From Planctomycetaceae bacterium (GTDB lineage: Bacteria; Planctomycetota; Planctomycetia; Planctomycetales; Planctomycetaceae), in assembly GCA_020638955.1 (NCBI GenBank), contig JACKHO010000003.1:777634-841633 (forward strand): DNA of 64,000 nt, in the 5' to 3' direction. Within the stretch, counting starts at the first letter, position 1; the number at the start of each line of letters is the position of its first letter. The notes beneath the pieces were generated by a model. It had not been told where the DNA came from and did no database searches. It saw only the letters and a list, made by a program, of their open reading frames with translations. Positions 9,918 through 18,918 of the stretch are shown here, piece by piece. Both the position numbers and the translations under genes were made by a program.

Positions 9918-10625
9918 TTACCGCGCCGACATCATGTGCCGATTCGGGAATGAATTCTGTGCGTAGCGGGCCTGCAACCAGCGGTCGATTTGGTTCAGGA
10001 CATTGTCGACCGCCTGCAATGGTTCCCGATGCTCCGCTTCGAAGCGGTGCGTCACATTGGGAGTGTCTGCGGGAGTGACGACAGCGACAAACAGAAATGC
10101 ATCGCTGGTAGCGGCACGTTCGAGGTGGAATCGATCTATTCCCATTTCGCTCAGGCGGCGATTTGCGGTCATCCAGTCCAATGGCATCGACACGCGTGAA
10201 TTCGGGACAGTTCGCGAGGGTGTATCGTAACCCCATTCCTGGGAGTTGCCTCGCTGAGGGGCGTCCATTTCTTGTTCGAGATGGCTACCCAAGGGTGTTC
10301 GGATTCCATTGTTCGCTTGCGGTGGTTCGACGGGGTGGTATGCCTGCGGTTGTGAACGCGGATCGCTGAATGGATCGGAGCTGTATCCCTCATTGGGTGA
10401 CGACGTTCCTCCCCAGTTGTCGCCGGAGCGGTACAGCGGGGCGCTGTCGGCTGACTGCCCCAGTGCCGAGTCGCCAAACTCAGGCTGTCGAATGACATCG
10501 CCGGACTCCGGTGATGCGATGACCGAAGAAAACTCAGGAACTCCGTACATGGCCATCATGGCAATGGCTGTGAGGGGTACGGTCAGCAGTACGGTCGCAA
10601 ACGATCCGCCAGATTTCGCGCTCAT
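9918..10625 (-). CDS. Membrane-anchored hypothetical protein
   Basis: The start at 10625 is set by a strong Shine-Dalgarno (GGAGG, 8 bases before ATG); the frame continues upstream without coding character. The 235-residue product begins MSAKSGGSFATV and has one hydrophobic segment (VLLTVPLTAIAMMAMYGV) acting as an anchor or uncleaved signal. A long low-complexity stretch rich in Pro, Ser, Gln and Asp follows, and then a compact C-terminal domain (from about 150: MPLDWMTANRRLSEMGIDRF) of about 80 residues with alternating charged and hydrophobic positions. I recognise no family. It lies just upstream of scpB in the same direction (34-base gap), so the two may be co-transcribed. A surface or envelope role is inferred only from the anchor. 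Confidence 0.65.
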   Translation of the reverse strand: MSAKSGGSFATVLLTVPLTAIAMMAMYGVPEFSSVIASPESGDVIRQPEFGDSALGQSADSAPLYRSGDNWGGTSSPNEGYSSDPFSDPRSQPQAYHPVEPPQANNGIRTPLGSHLEQEMDAPQRGNSQEWGYDTPSRTVPNSRVSMPLDWMTANRRLSEMGIDRFHLERAATSDAFLFVAVVTPADTPNVTHRFEAEHREPLQAVDNVLNQIDRWLQARYAQNSFPNRHMMSAR

Positions 10626-10824
10626 GTGTCTGTCCTCCATGACAACTTGCAACTGCTGTGTTACAAGGCGTTTACGCACCTCGCGTCCACTGGTTGTACT
10701 CGTCCCCGACAACCACTGAACTTCACACTGCAGGCCAATCGGCAAATTCTACCGGAAGACGGCAAAACGACACAATTGCAGTTTACACGCGAAAACAGTG
10801 ACGCGTTTCGCCGCAGATAAGTCG

Positions 10825-11988
10825 TCAGCCGCGCTTGAGTGTCAGCCGCGTGATTTCTGGAGGGCAACGCCAGCGGAGGGGGTGAATTCCGGCCAGGCCG
10901 CGAGAGACATGCATGAGGGTGGGGGCCTCAAAGAACGTTCCGCTGGAATATTTGCAACCGTGCTTACTGGGAGAATAGACCGGTCCAATGAGAGGGAGCT
11001 GCACCTGTCCGCCGTGCGTGTGGCCAGCGAGCATCAGGTCCACAGATTGTTGGCGGGCAAAGTCAAAGTTGTCCGGCGTGTGAGACATGAGCAGTCGGAA
11101 CACGTTGTTGTCGTGCATTGAGAAGTCGGGCCTGGTTCCCATCCAGGGAGTTTCGTCACCGCCAATCACAATTTGAATGCCGCGGACTTCATATTCCATG
11201 CTCCGGGAGGAAACGTCGATCCAGCCCAAATCAGTCAGCCGTTGTCGAATGGGGTCGGGCTGCTTGTTCCAGTCATGATTTCCGAGGATGAAGAACCTCG
11301 CCTCGCTGGCCTGGATGCTTCCCAGGGTGGATTCCAGCCAGTCGACGCACTTCATGCGATCAATCAAATCGCCGGTGAAGCAGACCAGGTCGGCTGGTTT
11401 ACGATTCATTTCCATCACGACTCGTTCGAAGAATGTCCGCTCAATGGTGCCGGAAAAATGCCAGTCGGAAATGTGCCAGATTGTCAGACCGTCCAATTCC
11501 GCAGGGAGATTCTTGAGGGCCAAAGTCTTTTGTGTGACCTGAACCCGAAACTGCTCATTGAGTGGCAGTTTTGCCATGAATTGATAAGGACCTTCGTCGA
11601 CAGGGCGTCGGCCAAACTCGGCGGCGATGTCGATGAAATGGGCTTCTTCTTTCGAAAGCTGGGCAGGATTGCGCGTCAACATATGTCGGGCGGATACATA
11701 AATCAGTCGGATTCCACCGAGCCAGCAAATACCGAAGAGCACGTGCCACAGCCAGAAGGCATCAGACCACTTACCGTCCAGCAACAGGCGTGGTCCCATC
11801 AGGCCCGCGCCGAGAAGGAGAATGGGCGGAAATCCGAGTAGGAATGCATCATGGACATGACGCAGCGAACGCAGCCACTGTTCCGGCCAGGGCCGGGCGT
11901 GCAGGCGGTTCACCAGCGTAATCCACAATGTAGCGTGCCCGGCAATGGCGAACAGAATCAGCAGCAAATTCATCAGCGGGAATTCCAT
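10825..11988 (-). CDS. Membrane-bound calcineurin-like metallophosphoesterase
   Basis: 387 residues. Hydrophobic segments occupy the first 110 residues. After about residue 165 comes a metallophosphoesterase domain with all metal-binding motifs: HISDWHFSG, FTGDLID, LGNHDWN, LMSHTPDNF and AGHTHGGQVQLP. This spacing is that of the YkuE/YaeI-like group, some of which act on lipid phosphates; the substrate here is unknown. The active domain probably sits at the membrane face. It is the last gene of a reverse-strand run asd-pabB-moaE-this gene, beginning 34 bases after the moaE stop, so co-transcription is likely though the functions look unrelated. The start MEFPLMNLL could also be the second Met at 11973. 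Confidence 0.88.
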   Translation of the reverse strand: MEFPLMNLLLILFAIAGHATLWITLVNRLHARPWPEQWLRSLRHVHDAFLLGFPPILLLGAGLMGPRLLLDGKWSDAFWLWHVLFGICWLGGIRLIYVSARHMLTRNPAQLSKEEAHFIDIAAEFGRRPVDEGPYQFMAKLPLNEQFRVQVTQKTLALKNLPAELDGLTIWHISDWHFSGTIERTFFERVVMEMNRKPADLVCFTGDLIDRMKCVDWLESTLGSIQASEARFFILGNHDWNKQPDPIRQRLTDLGWIDVSSRSMEYEVRGIQIVIGGDETPWMGTRPDFSMHDNNVFRLLMSHTPDNFDFARQQSVDLMLAGHTHGGQVQLPLIGPVYSPSKHGCKYSSGTFFEAPTLMHVSRGLAGIHPLRWRCPPEITRLTLKRG

Positions 11989-12022
11989 TTCGGCCGCGTG
12001 CGCTTTATGAAGTTAGTGATTG

Positions 12023-12439
12023 TCAGTTTGTTCCGGGGTGAACCCATTCCGTAGTACCGTCATCCCAGTTTTCTTTTTTCCAGACAGGGACTCGATCTTT
12101 CAGTTCATCAATGAGAAACCGACCGGCCTCGTACGCTTGATGGCGATGCGGCGTCGAAACCGCAATGGCCACGCTGATGTCACCCAATTCAAGATGTCCC
12201 AGGCGATGCACCATGCCCAGCTTCGTGATGGGCCATATGGCCTGAGCTTCTTTGGCCAAGAGCCGCATTTGCTTCAGCGCCATTTCGGGATAGGCGTCAT
12301 AATCGAGGGCGAGTGTGCGGCGTCCCTGTGTCATTTCTCGAACCGTCCCCAGGAACAGCAGCACGGCACCAGAGTCGTGCGAACGCACCTGTTCGGTCAG
12401 CGCGGTGTAGTCAATGGGGTCGTGAGTTAGTTCTATCAT
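12023..12439 (-). CDS. moaE: Molybdopterin synthase catalytic subunit
   Basis: MoaE, with thiocarboxylated MoaD, inserts two sulfurs into cyclic pyranopterin monophosphate to make molybdopterin. The 138-residue product is close to the family length (about 140-150) and carries the family signatures: GAVLLFLGTVRE near the N terminus, YPEMALKQM, HRLGHLELGDISVAIAVSTP, HRHQAYEAGRFLIDELK, and the catalytic lysine block VPVWKKENWDDGT. The start ATG overlaps the pabB stop (ATGA arrangement), indicating translational coupling. moaD is not visible nearby. The presence of MoaE implies molybdenum cofactor enzymes elsewhere in the genome. Confidence 0.95.
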   Translation of the reverse strand: MIELTHDPIDYTALTEQVRSHDSGAVLLFLGTVREMTQGRRTLALDYDAYPEMALKQMRLLAKEAQAIWPITKLGMVHRLGHLELGDISVAIAVSTPHRHQAYEAGRFLIDELKDRVPVWKKENWDDGTTEWVHPGTN

Positions 12440-13821
12440 GGTTTTGGACTGCGTTCGAGGGCACGCAACATCCCTTGTGCTTTGTGCATTGTTTCATCGT
12501 ATTCCTGCGCGGGGTCGGACTGAGCGACAATTCCGCCACCGACAGGGAATTGCAGCCAGCCACCTCGGGCCGTCATCGTACGGATGAGAATGTTACTGTC
12601 TGCCGTACCATTCGGCCCACAGTAAAAAAAGGATCCACAATATGGTCCGCGGGCGACCTGCTCCAATTCGGTGATGATTTCCATCGCACGAACTTTTGGG
12701 GCTCCTGTAATCGATCCCCCGGGAAAGGCAGCGGCCAGTACGTCCCAGAACTGTCGATCTGGTTCGAGTTCGCCTGTGACTTCCGAAACCAAATGGCTCA
12801 CGGTTTCGAACGTTTCAATCGTGCAGAGCTCTGGTACCTGCACGGTGCCTGGCCGACAAACCCGCGATAAGTCATTGCGGAGCAGATCAACAATCATGAC
12901 ATTTTCCGCGCGGTCCTTTCGGCTCTCTCGCAGTTCATCACGCCGCATTAAGTCGATGAGTGGCTCGCCGCGTCGCTGCCTGGTTCCTTTAATAGGTCGC
13001 GTTTGTACGATGCCTTCGGAAAGCTGTAGAAATCGCTCTGGAGAGGAAGACAGAACCGCCCAGTCGTCGTATTGCAGGTAGCCAGCGAATGGTGCCGGGT
13101 TCGTTTGCCGCAATCGATTGTAGAGCGAAATCGGGTGTTCGTCTGTGGGAGCAACCAGTCGCTGTGAGAGATTGGCCTGGAAAATGTCTCCCGCGACAAT
13201 GTAATCAATGACCCGCTGCACCGACTGAAGATAACTGTCCCGAGAAAAGTTGGACGTCACCTGAGGGTAACCAGGAACCGCGTACGGCTGCTGCTGCGCC
13301 ATCGCGCGCGGTGAGTTGTTGAATTCGAACGGACCGGGAGTCGCCGAATCTTCTTTCAGCAGTTCCAAGACATGTTGAACATCGCTGTGATTGGCCTGCT
13401 CCCGAGCGATCAACCAGGCCCTGTTTTGATGGTGGTCCCAGGCAATAACCCACGCGTACAGACCCATGACGGCCGCTGGGATGTCGAGTTCGTTATGCGG
13501 TGCATGTGGCAGACGTTCCCAGCATTGTCCCAGTTCGTAGGACAACATCCCGGCGGCACCTCCCTGGAAAGGAGGGAGCCCTGCAATGGCATCGGTCGTC
13601 CAGTTTGCCAGTTTGGCGGCGATATCAGCAAAAGGATTCTGGCCGTATTCCGGCGTCTCAATGACGAAACTCCGCACGGGATTCGCCATGAGATAGCTGT
13701 ATCGCCCCCGCTCGTCTTGCCGGGAACTGTCGAGCAACAACACCTGCGCTTCATCCCGGAACCGAACGAGCAATTCGGGAATGGAGGGGACAGGATCGAG
13801 CTCTTGAACGAGTTGCGACAC
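12436..13821 (-). CDS. pabB: Aminodeoxychorismate synthase component I
   Basis: PabB joins ammonia to chorismate to give 4-amino-4-deoxychorismate, the first step towards p-aminobenzoate and folate. The 461-residue protein starts at GTG and has the chorismate-binding fold: an N-terminal domain to about 170, then the catalytic domain with DIFQANLSQR, TRPIKGTRQRRGEP, MIVDLLRNDLSRVC and GGSITGAPKVRAMEIITELE. The PIKGT motif (lysine rather than alanine) is the mark of PabB as opposed to anthranilate synthase TrpE. No glutaminase domain (PabA) is fused. It lies between asd and moaE in a reverse-strand operon and overlaps moaE by 4 bases. Confidence 0.93.
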   Translation of the reverse strand: MSQLVQELDPVPSIPELLVRFRDEAQVLLLDSSRQDERGRYSYLMANPVRSFVIETPEYGQNPFADIAAKLANWTTDAIAGLPPFQGGAAGMLSYELGQCWERLPHAPHNELDIPAAVMGLYAWVIAWDHHQNRAWLIAREQANHSDVQHVLELLKEDSATPGPFEFNNSPRAMAQQQPYAVPGYPQVTSNFSRDSYLQSVQRVIDYIVAGDIFQANLSQRLVAPTDEHPISLYNRLRQTNPAPFAGYLQYDDWAVLSSSPERFLQLSEGIVQTRPIKGTRQRRGEPLIDLMRRDELRESRKDRAENVMIVDLLRNDLSRVCRPGTVQVPELCTIETFETVSHLVSEVTGELEPDRQFWDVLAAAFPGGSITGAPKVRAMEIITELEQVARGPYCGSFFYCGPNGTADSNILIRTMTARGGWLQFPVGGGIVAQSDPAQEYDETMHKAQGMLRALERSPKP

Positions 13822-13876
13822 GGCGAAACAACGGCAGTTTTGCGAGGAGTGTTCGCGATGAGGTCAACGCAATCGA

Positions 13877-14881
<1,005 letters not shown>

Positions 14882-14955
14882 GTTCCCTACTCCACAATTT
14901 ATGGGCCAATGCCCTGCATCGATACAAGTTACAACCAGCGGTAGGGGGTGTGGAG

Positions 14956-15080
14956 CAAGTCGCCACATCATGGTGGGTTACGTCCGCCAAAGAGACGTGA
15001 CCAAATTGTTCCACCGTTTCGTGCGCTGGGCGACTTGAGTAACGCACCACCTCATTCGAGGCGGACTTCACCCACCCTAC
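14956..15080. repeat. Palindromic repeat element (nested inverted repeats, MITE-like)
   Basis: Outer arms TGGTGGGTTACGTCCGCC (14971-14988) and GGCGGACTTCACCCACCCTA (15060-15079) are inverted copies differing at only a few bases. A second nested pair, CAAGTCGCC (14956-14964) and GGCGACTTG (15029-15037), is perfect. The element lies in the non-coding gap between asd and the AGCS symporter and has no coding capacity. The GGTGGGT...ACCCACC design is typical of short non-autonomous repeats scattered in bacterial genomes. The element family and copy number cannot be judged from one window. Confidence 0.65.
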
Positions 15081-15182
15081 AAATCATCTGGGCTCAGGCC
15101 GGATTGTAAATGGCCTCGCAGGGTGTCGCTACGGACGCTCCAATCAAACAGTCAGATTTCCCGGTGCCAAGACGGCTGGCGC

Positions 15183-17378
15183 CTATTTGTAGGTTTTGAA
15201 TTCTCCGGCGCGGTAACGTTGCCAGTAATCCAGAAGATCTTTCCGGACCAGAGGAGCCAGCAGCACCACTCCCGCAATGTTCGGAAACGCCATGCCGAGA
15301 ATCATCATGTCGGAGAAATCGAGCACGCTGCCCAGGTTCACAATGACGCCAATAAACACGCAAATGACAGCCAGAATTTTGTAAACCGTGGTGCTTTTCG
15401 GGCCGAACAACATTTCCCAACTCTTTTCCCCATAATAACTCCAGGAAATGATGGTCGAGTAGGCAAACAGTGTCACGGCAATCCCCAGAATGTACGGGAA
15501 CCACGAGATTTCCTGTCGGAATGCTTCGACAGTCAGGGCCGATCCTGCCAGCCCTTTGTCGACAACCCACTCACTGTTGTCCCAGGCACCGGTAATCAGA
15601 ATGACCAGGGCGGTCATCGAGCAAACGACGATGGTGTCAATGAAGGGCCCCAGCAGAGCGACACAACCCTCTCGAACTGGTTCCTCGGTCTTTGCCGCAC
15701 TGTGTGCAATCGCCGCGCTGCCGGCGCCGGCTTCGTTACTGAATGCGGCTCGCTGAACGCCAATGACGAGTACGCCCAGAATTCCGCCGCCAATTGCCCG
15801 TCCATTAAAGGCTTCGGTGAAGATACTGGCGATCATTTCCGGAACCTGAGTAACGTGCGTAAGAATGATGTACATGCAGGCAATGATGTAAATCAGGCAC
15901 ATGGACGGGACGATTTTCTCGGCCACCTTACCAATGCGCTTGATCCCACCAATGATGACCACGCCGACGAGTGCGGCCAGGACGAGCCCGTATACCAGTT
16001 TGAATTTCCCTTCGAACTGGCTGAGTTGTTGTTCCTTTTCACGTCTTTGTTTCTGCAGGACGGCCACCTGCTCAGCGTCTCCTGTATTGGCCGTGTTCTT
16101 CACCTGTTGTGTGATGTCGGCCAGTTCATCCAGGTTCTTCTGTTGGAACATTTGCAGCATGGCAGATCCAGCCTGATTCGCCTGAAACATGTTGCCGCCG
16201 CCGAAGCTGGCCAGCAGGCACATAATGGTAAAGGCGAACGACAGCACCGTTCCCAGCCACGGAAGTTTCAATTCTTCGAGGCCAGCTTTGAGATAGCGCA
16301 TGGGCCCGCCGAGAATGTGTCCATCGGCGTTCACCTGGCGATATTTCTGCCCCAGCGTGCATTCCACAAATTTGGTGGTCATCCCAAAGAATCCGCAGAC
16401 GAGCATCCAAAAGAATGCACCCGGTCCGCCAGATGTCATTGCAATGGTGACCCCTGCAATATTCCCCAGCCCGATTGTTGCCGACAGGGCGGAAGCGAGC
16501 GCCTGGAAATGCGTGACCTCGCCGGTTTCGGCCGGGTTGTCGTACTTGCCGCGTACGATATCGACGGCGTGACGGAATCCCCAGAAATTGAATCCCCGCA
16601 TGTAGAAGGTAAAGAACACGGCTCCGAGTGCCAGCCAGGCCACGACCAGCGGAATTCCGCCAATGGATTCTGTCCGCACGAAGGGTGTTCGAGCATCTTT
16701 CGGTTTCTCGGCATGAGCTAGCAAATTTGACTTGTCGAGCAATTTGACTTCGTCACCCGTGAGGTAGAACTCTTCATTGAGCAATCCCCGCTTGGCGCCG
16801 ACGAGATGATACTTTCCGGTGGCCGGTCGCAGCACGAATTTCATGCCGTCATTCAGCACACGTGGCGTCTCACCGAGAGGAGCCATTTCGTGGGGCACTT
16901 TGACCTGGACGTATTCCACAGGTTGATCATCCAGCAATCCCAGTCGAAACGTGCGCTGCGAACCATCGACGAGGTGCCCCGGCAGCAGTTCCCCGCGAAC
17001 CTGCAGCATTTGGACCACAGGCATCGAGAGTTCATCGAGCAGAGACGCATGTCCTGCGGGGACGCCTTCTATGTCTAGGGTGCCGTGCTGCTTAAAGGGA
17101 TCTTCGCTTCCGGCTTTTCGGACATATGTGGCGATATTCTGATAGGTCACATAGTCCCGGCTTGTCGTCCCCAGTTTGTAGAACAACACGCCTGCCATGG
17201 CGTCTACGGCTTTTCCGAACATTCCGTCGACGCGGGTAAACGCATCGGGCGCCGGTTTGGTTTCAACGATGTCGTGGACGGCTGGAGCGTCTTCGGAATT
17301 CTGACTGAACGCCGTGTTGGAGAGACTGACGACCAGCAGGGCTGCGATGAGGAAGTTGCGGGAAAAACGACGGGACAT
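15183..17378 (-). CDS. Sodium:amino acid symporter, AGCS family, with large extra-membrane insertions
   Basis: AGCS transporters import alanine or glycine with sodium. Family signatures are clear: LSATIGLGNIAGVTIAMTSG, GPGAFFWMLVCGFFGMTTKF, GGPMRYL, AAFSNEAGAGSAAIAHSAAK, GPFIDTIVVCSMTAL and STIISWSYYGEK. At 731 residues from ATG 17378 it is far longer than the usual 450-500. The excess is a signal-like segment plus about 220 residues before the first conserved helix (IPLVVAWLALGAVFFTFYMR), and a hydrophilic, Gln/Glu-rich coiled-coil-like insert of about 55 residues in the middle (MFQQKNLDELADITQQVKNT onward). The upstream extension starts at TTG and is not used here. The transported substrate is inferred from the family only. 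Confidence 0.9.
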   Translation of the reverse strand: MSRRFSRNFLIAALLVVSLSNTAFSQNSEDAPAVHDIVETKPAPDAFTRVDGMFGKAVDAMAGVLFYKLGTTSRDYVTYQNIATYVRKAGSEDPFKQHGTLDIEGVPAGHASLLDELSMPVVQMLQVRGELLPGHLVDGSQRTFRLGLLDDQPVEYVQVKVPHEMAPLGETPRVLNDGMKFVLRPATGKYHLVGAKRGLLNEEFYLTGDEVKLLDKSNLLAHAEKPKDARTPFVRTESIGGIPLVVAWLALGAVFFTFYMRGFNFWGFRHAVDIVRGKYDNPAETGEVTHFQALASALSATIGLGNIAGVTIAMTSGGPGAFFWMLVCGFFGMTTKFVECTLGQKYRQVNADGHILGGPMRYLKAGLEELKLPWLGTVLSFAFTIMCLLASFGGGNMFQANQAGSAMLQMFQQKNLDELADITQQVKNTANTGDAEQVAVLQKQRREKEQQLSQFEGKFKLVYGLVLAALVGVVIIGGIKRIGKVAEKIVPSMCLIYIIACMYIILTHVTQVPEMIASIFTEAFNGRAIGGGILGVLVIGVQRAAFSNEAGAGSAAIAHSAAKTEEPVREGCVALLGPFIDTIVVCSMTALVILITGAWDNSEWVVDKGLAGSALTVEAFRQEISWFPYILGIAVTLFAYSTIISWSYYGEKSWEMLFGPKSTTVYKILAVICVFIGVIVNLGSVLDFSDMMILGMAFPNIAGVVLLAPLVRKDLLDYWQRYRAGEFKTYK

Positions 17379-17696
17379 GCTTTGATCCAAAACAGGTCTT
17401 AACTTGTGAGTGAATAATCAACGAACACAGGATGATGCCCTCTGGCCTTTGACGCAATGGCGCATGGTGGTGTCATCAACGAAGGTTGATGAAGTTGCTC
17501 ATTACGGAAAGATAGAACCGCGGAGGTCGCAGAGAGCGCAGAGCAATTCATCTCGCCCAACATGGCCAGCCAAGCTTTCGTGTCTTTTCGTGCGTCGAGT
17601 GGCCATTTCCTGTTTGATTAGAAAACAAGCGAACTGCGAATAGGGAAAATCATGCGAATGGCCTCACCAAATCCTCTGCGCTCTCTGCGACCTTGT

Positions 17697-17728
17697 AAGT
17701 TGTGATGGTCGTGATTGGCGGGGATTTT
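17697..17728 (+). repeat. Left subterminal inverted repeat of the IS110 element
   Basis: A 32-base segment (AAGTTGTGATGGTCG... to GGGGATTTT) that matches the reverse complement of 18867-18898 at 31 of 32 positions. It starts only 3 bases inside the left core. Canonical IS110 elements lack long inverted repeats; the IS1111 branch has shorter subterminal ones. Confidence 0.9.
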
Positions 17729-17946
17729 TGGGAGAATTTGTTCGCCTGAAAGTGGCGGCCCAAAAGGAACAGGAGATGGCCTGGCAGGGACATCTCCTGG
17801 GGAGAATGGAGTTCGTTCTGTGCCCTGATCGCGATTTGATGATCGACGCGGAGCTGGGAACACATTCTCTCGTCTTCTGGGTCATCCCGTACAGTCGCCA
17901 GAGCACGACACGTTGTCGGAGCTCGTTTCCACAAGGCAGGGAGATC
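17706..17946 (+). ncRNA. Candidate bridge RNA of the IS110 element
   Basis: The leader between the left end and the recombinase start contains a 5' hairpin (CAGGAGATG 17770-17778 with CATCTCCTG 17791-17799). A loop closed by TGTGCCC (17819-17825) with GGG-AA-CACA (17856-17864) holds GCGATTT (17831-17837), which matches the left target GCGACCT allowing two G-U pairs, and CGCGGAG (17847-17853), exactly complementary to the right target CTCCGCG (18917-18923). Next is ACAGTCGC (17891-17898), identical to the right-end donor flank 18910-18917. A hairpin at 17901-17923 (CGACA/TGTCG, GAGC/GCTC) is followed by ACAAG (17931-17935), complementary to the left-end flank CTTGT (17692-17696). Order and pairing agree with the target-binding and donor-binding loops described for IS621. 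The RNA boundaries are estimates. Confidence 0.8.
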
Positions 17947-18900
17947 ATGAAGACCACACCAGTTTACCTCGGAATTGACGTTTCGAAAAGAACGTTGCAC
18001 CTCGCCACCACGGAGAAGTTTCTCGACAAGTTCGACAACTTGCCCGCGGGGCATGAACAGCTCATCGCAATGGTGCGAAAATTCCCCCATGCCATCGTTG
18101 TCATGGAAGCCTCAGGCGGATACGAACGACTCGTAACAGAAGCCCTACAAGCGGCTGAAGTGCCAGTCGCCGTCGTACAGCCATCATGCGTTCGCTTCTT
18201 CGCCAAGAGCGTCAACATGCTGGCGAAGACCGACAAAATCGACGCCCGATTCATCGCGAAGTTTGGAACCGCAACACAACCGGCACTCACGCCGAAAACA
18301 CCAGAAAACACTCGCAAATTGCGAGCACTGAGCGATCGCCGACAACAGGTCGTGGAAGATCGTGTCCGCGAAATGGCTCGCCTGGAGGCGTGTGCTGATG
18401 CTGAAGTCGCGGCCTGCATTCGCGACAGTATTGAGTCCTTGAACACCGTCGAACGCAATCTTGATGAACAAATCGAACGACTCATCCAGACTGATGCCGA
18501 GTTTCAGAAAAAGGCCCAGATCTTGTCGTCCCAGAAAGGCGTGGGGCAGAAGACGGTGAACGTTCTGCTGTCGCATTTCCCCGAACTCGGAACACTCACG
18601 CGCGGTCAAGCCGCTGCCCTGGCCGGCCTGGCTCCCCACGCCCGAGAATCAGGCAACTGGTGCGGTCGACGAAGAATCTACGGAGGCCGAGCGGCTGCCC
18701 GATGTGCGCTCTATATGGCCGCAAAAACCGCCGCCCGCTGGTGTCCAGTCATCAGCGCGTTCTACCAACGCCTGCGTCAGCGCGGTAAACCGTACAACGT
18801 TGCAATCATCGCCTGCGCCCGAAAAATGCTCGTTCACCTCAACACACAACTGAAACCAGAAAATCGAAAATCCCCGCCAATCACGACCATCGCAACTTGA
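17947..18900 (+). CDS. IS110-family DEDD recombinase (transposase)
   Basis: The 317-residue product starts at ATG 17947 with AGGCAGGGAG just upstream. The frame is open further upstream, but that part is the RNA leader. The N-terminal RuvC-like domain has Asp11 (GIDVSKRT), Glu54 (VVMEASGGYE), Asp96 and Asp99 (KTDKIDARF), the DEDD set. A coiled-coil linker occupies about 125-190. The C-terminal Tnp domain includes the helix-hairpin-like SSQKGVGQKTVNVLL and the block LAGLAPHARESGNWCG, where Ser235 is the expected nucleophile. In IS621 this enzyme, guided by a bridge RNA, joins donor and target without target-site duplication beyond the core. The last codons lie inside the right inverted repeat. 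Nothing suggests inactivation. Confidence 0.95.
   Translation: MKTTPVYLGIDVSKRTLHLATTEKFLDKFDNLPAGHEQLIAMVRKFPHAIVVMEASGGYERLVTEALQAAEVPVAVVQPSCVRFFAKSVNMLAKTDKIDARFIAKFGTATQPALTPKTPENTRKLRALSDRRQQVVEDRVREMARLEACADAEVAACIRDSIESLNTVERNLDEQIERLIQTDAEFQKKAQILSSQKGVGQKTVNVLLSHFPELGTLTRGQAAALAGLAPHARESGNWCGRRRIYGGRAAARCALYMAAKTAARWCPVISAFYQRLRQRGKPYNVAIIACARKMLVHLNTQLKPENRKSPPITTIAT
18867..18898 (-). repeat. Right subterminal inverted repeat of the IS110 element
   Basis: Reverse complement of the left copy at 17697-17728 with one mismatch in 32. It covers the last codons of the recombinase gene and ends within its stop codon, 18 bases before the right core CT. Confidence 0.9.
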
Positions 18901-18918
18901 CAAAACAACACAGTCGCT
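18897..18918 (+). promoter_or_regulatory. Right-end half of a junction promoter formed on IS circularisation
   Basis: A perfect -35 hexamer TTGACA (18897-18902) overlaps the recombinase stop. In a circle joined at the CT core it would be followed by a 16-base spacer (18903-18918) and then TGTAAG at 17694-17699, a 4-of-6 match to TATAAT. Transcription would enter the bridge RNA leader and the recombinase gene. In the integrated state the two halves are separated. Junction promoters are known for several IS families including IS110. Confidence 0.65.

Larger units (their letters stand above)
17692..18918 (+). mobile_element. Complete IS110-family insertion sequence
   Basis: The ends are set by comparison with the interrupted 29-bp repeat arm: the dinucleotide CT occurs at both junctions (17692-17693 and 18917-18918) and only once in the intact arm, so the element is about 1225 bp plus a duplicated CT core. 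CT is the core dinucleotide described for IS110/IS621 recombination. The element has a leader of about 250 nt, one DEDD recombinase gene, and a short right end of 18 bases after the stop. Subterminal inverted repeats of 32 bp are also present. No damage is visible, so it may be active. Confidence 0.92.

Noticed and set aside
15123..16721. A 532-codon plus-strand frame opposite the AGCS symporter gene.
   Set aside because: Antisense shadow of a conserved transporter; the product is rich in His, Gln and Asn with no membrane or domain pattern.
17728..17946. Upstream in-frame extension of the IS110 recombinase.
   Set aside because: The recombinase family starts at the ATG at 17947 with a good ribosome site, and the leader is better explained as structured RNA.
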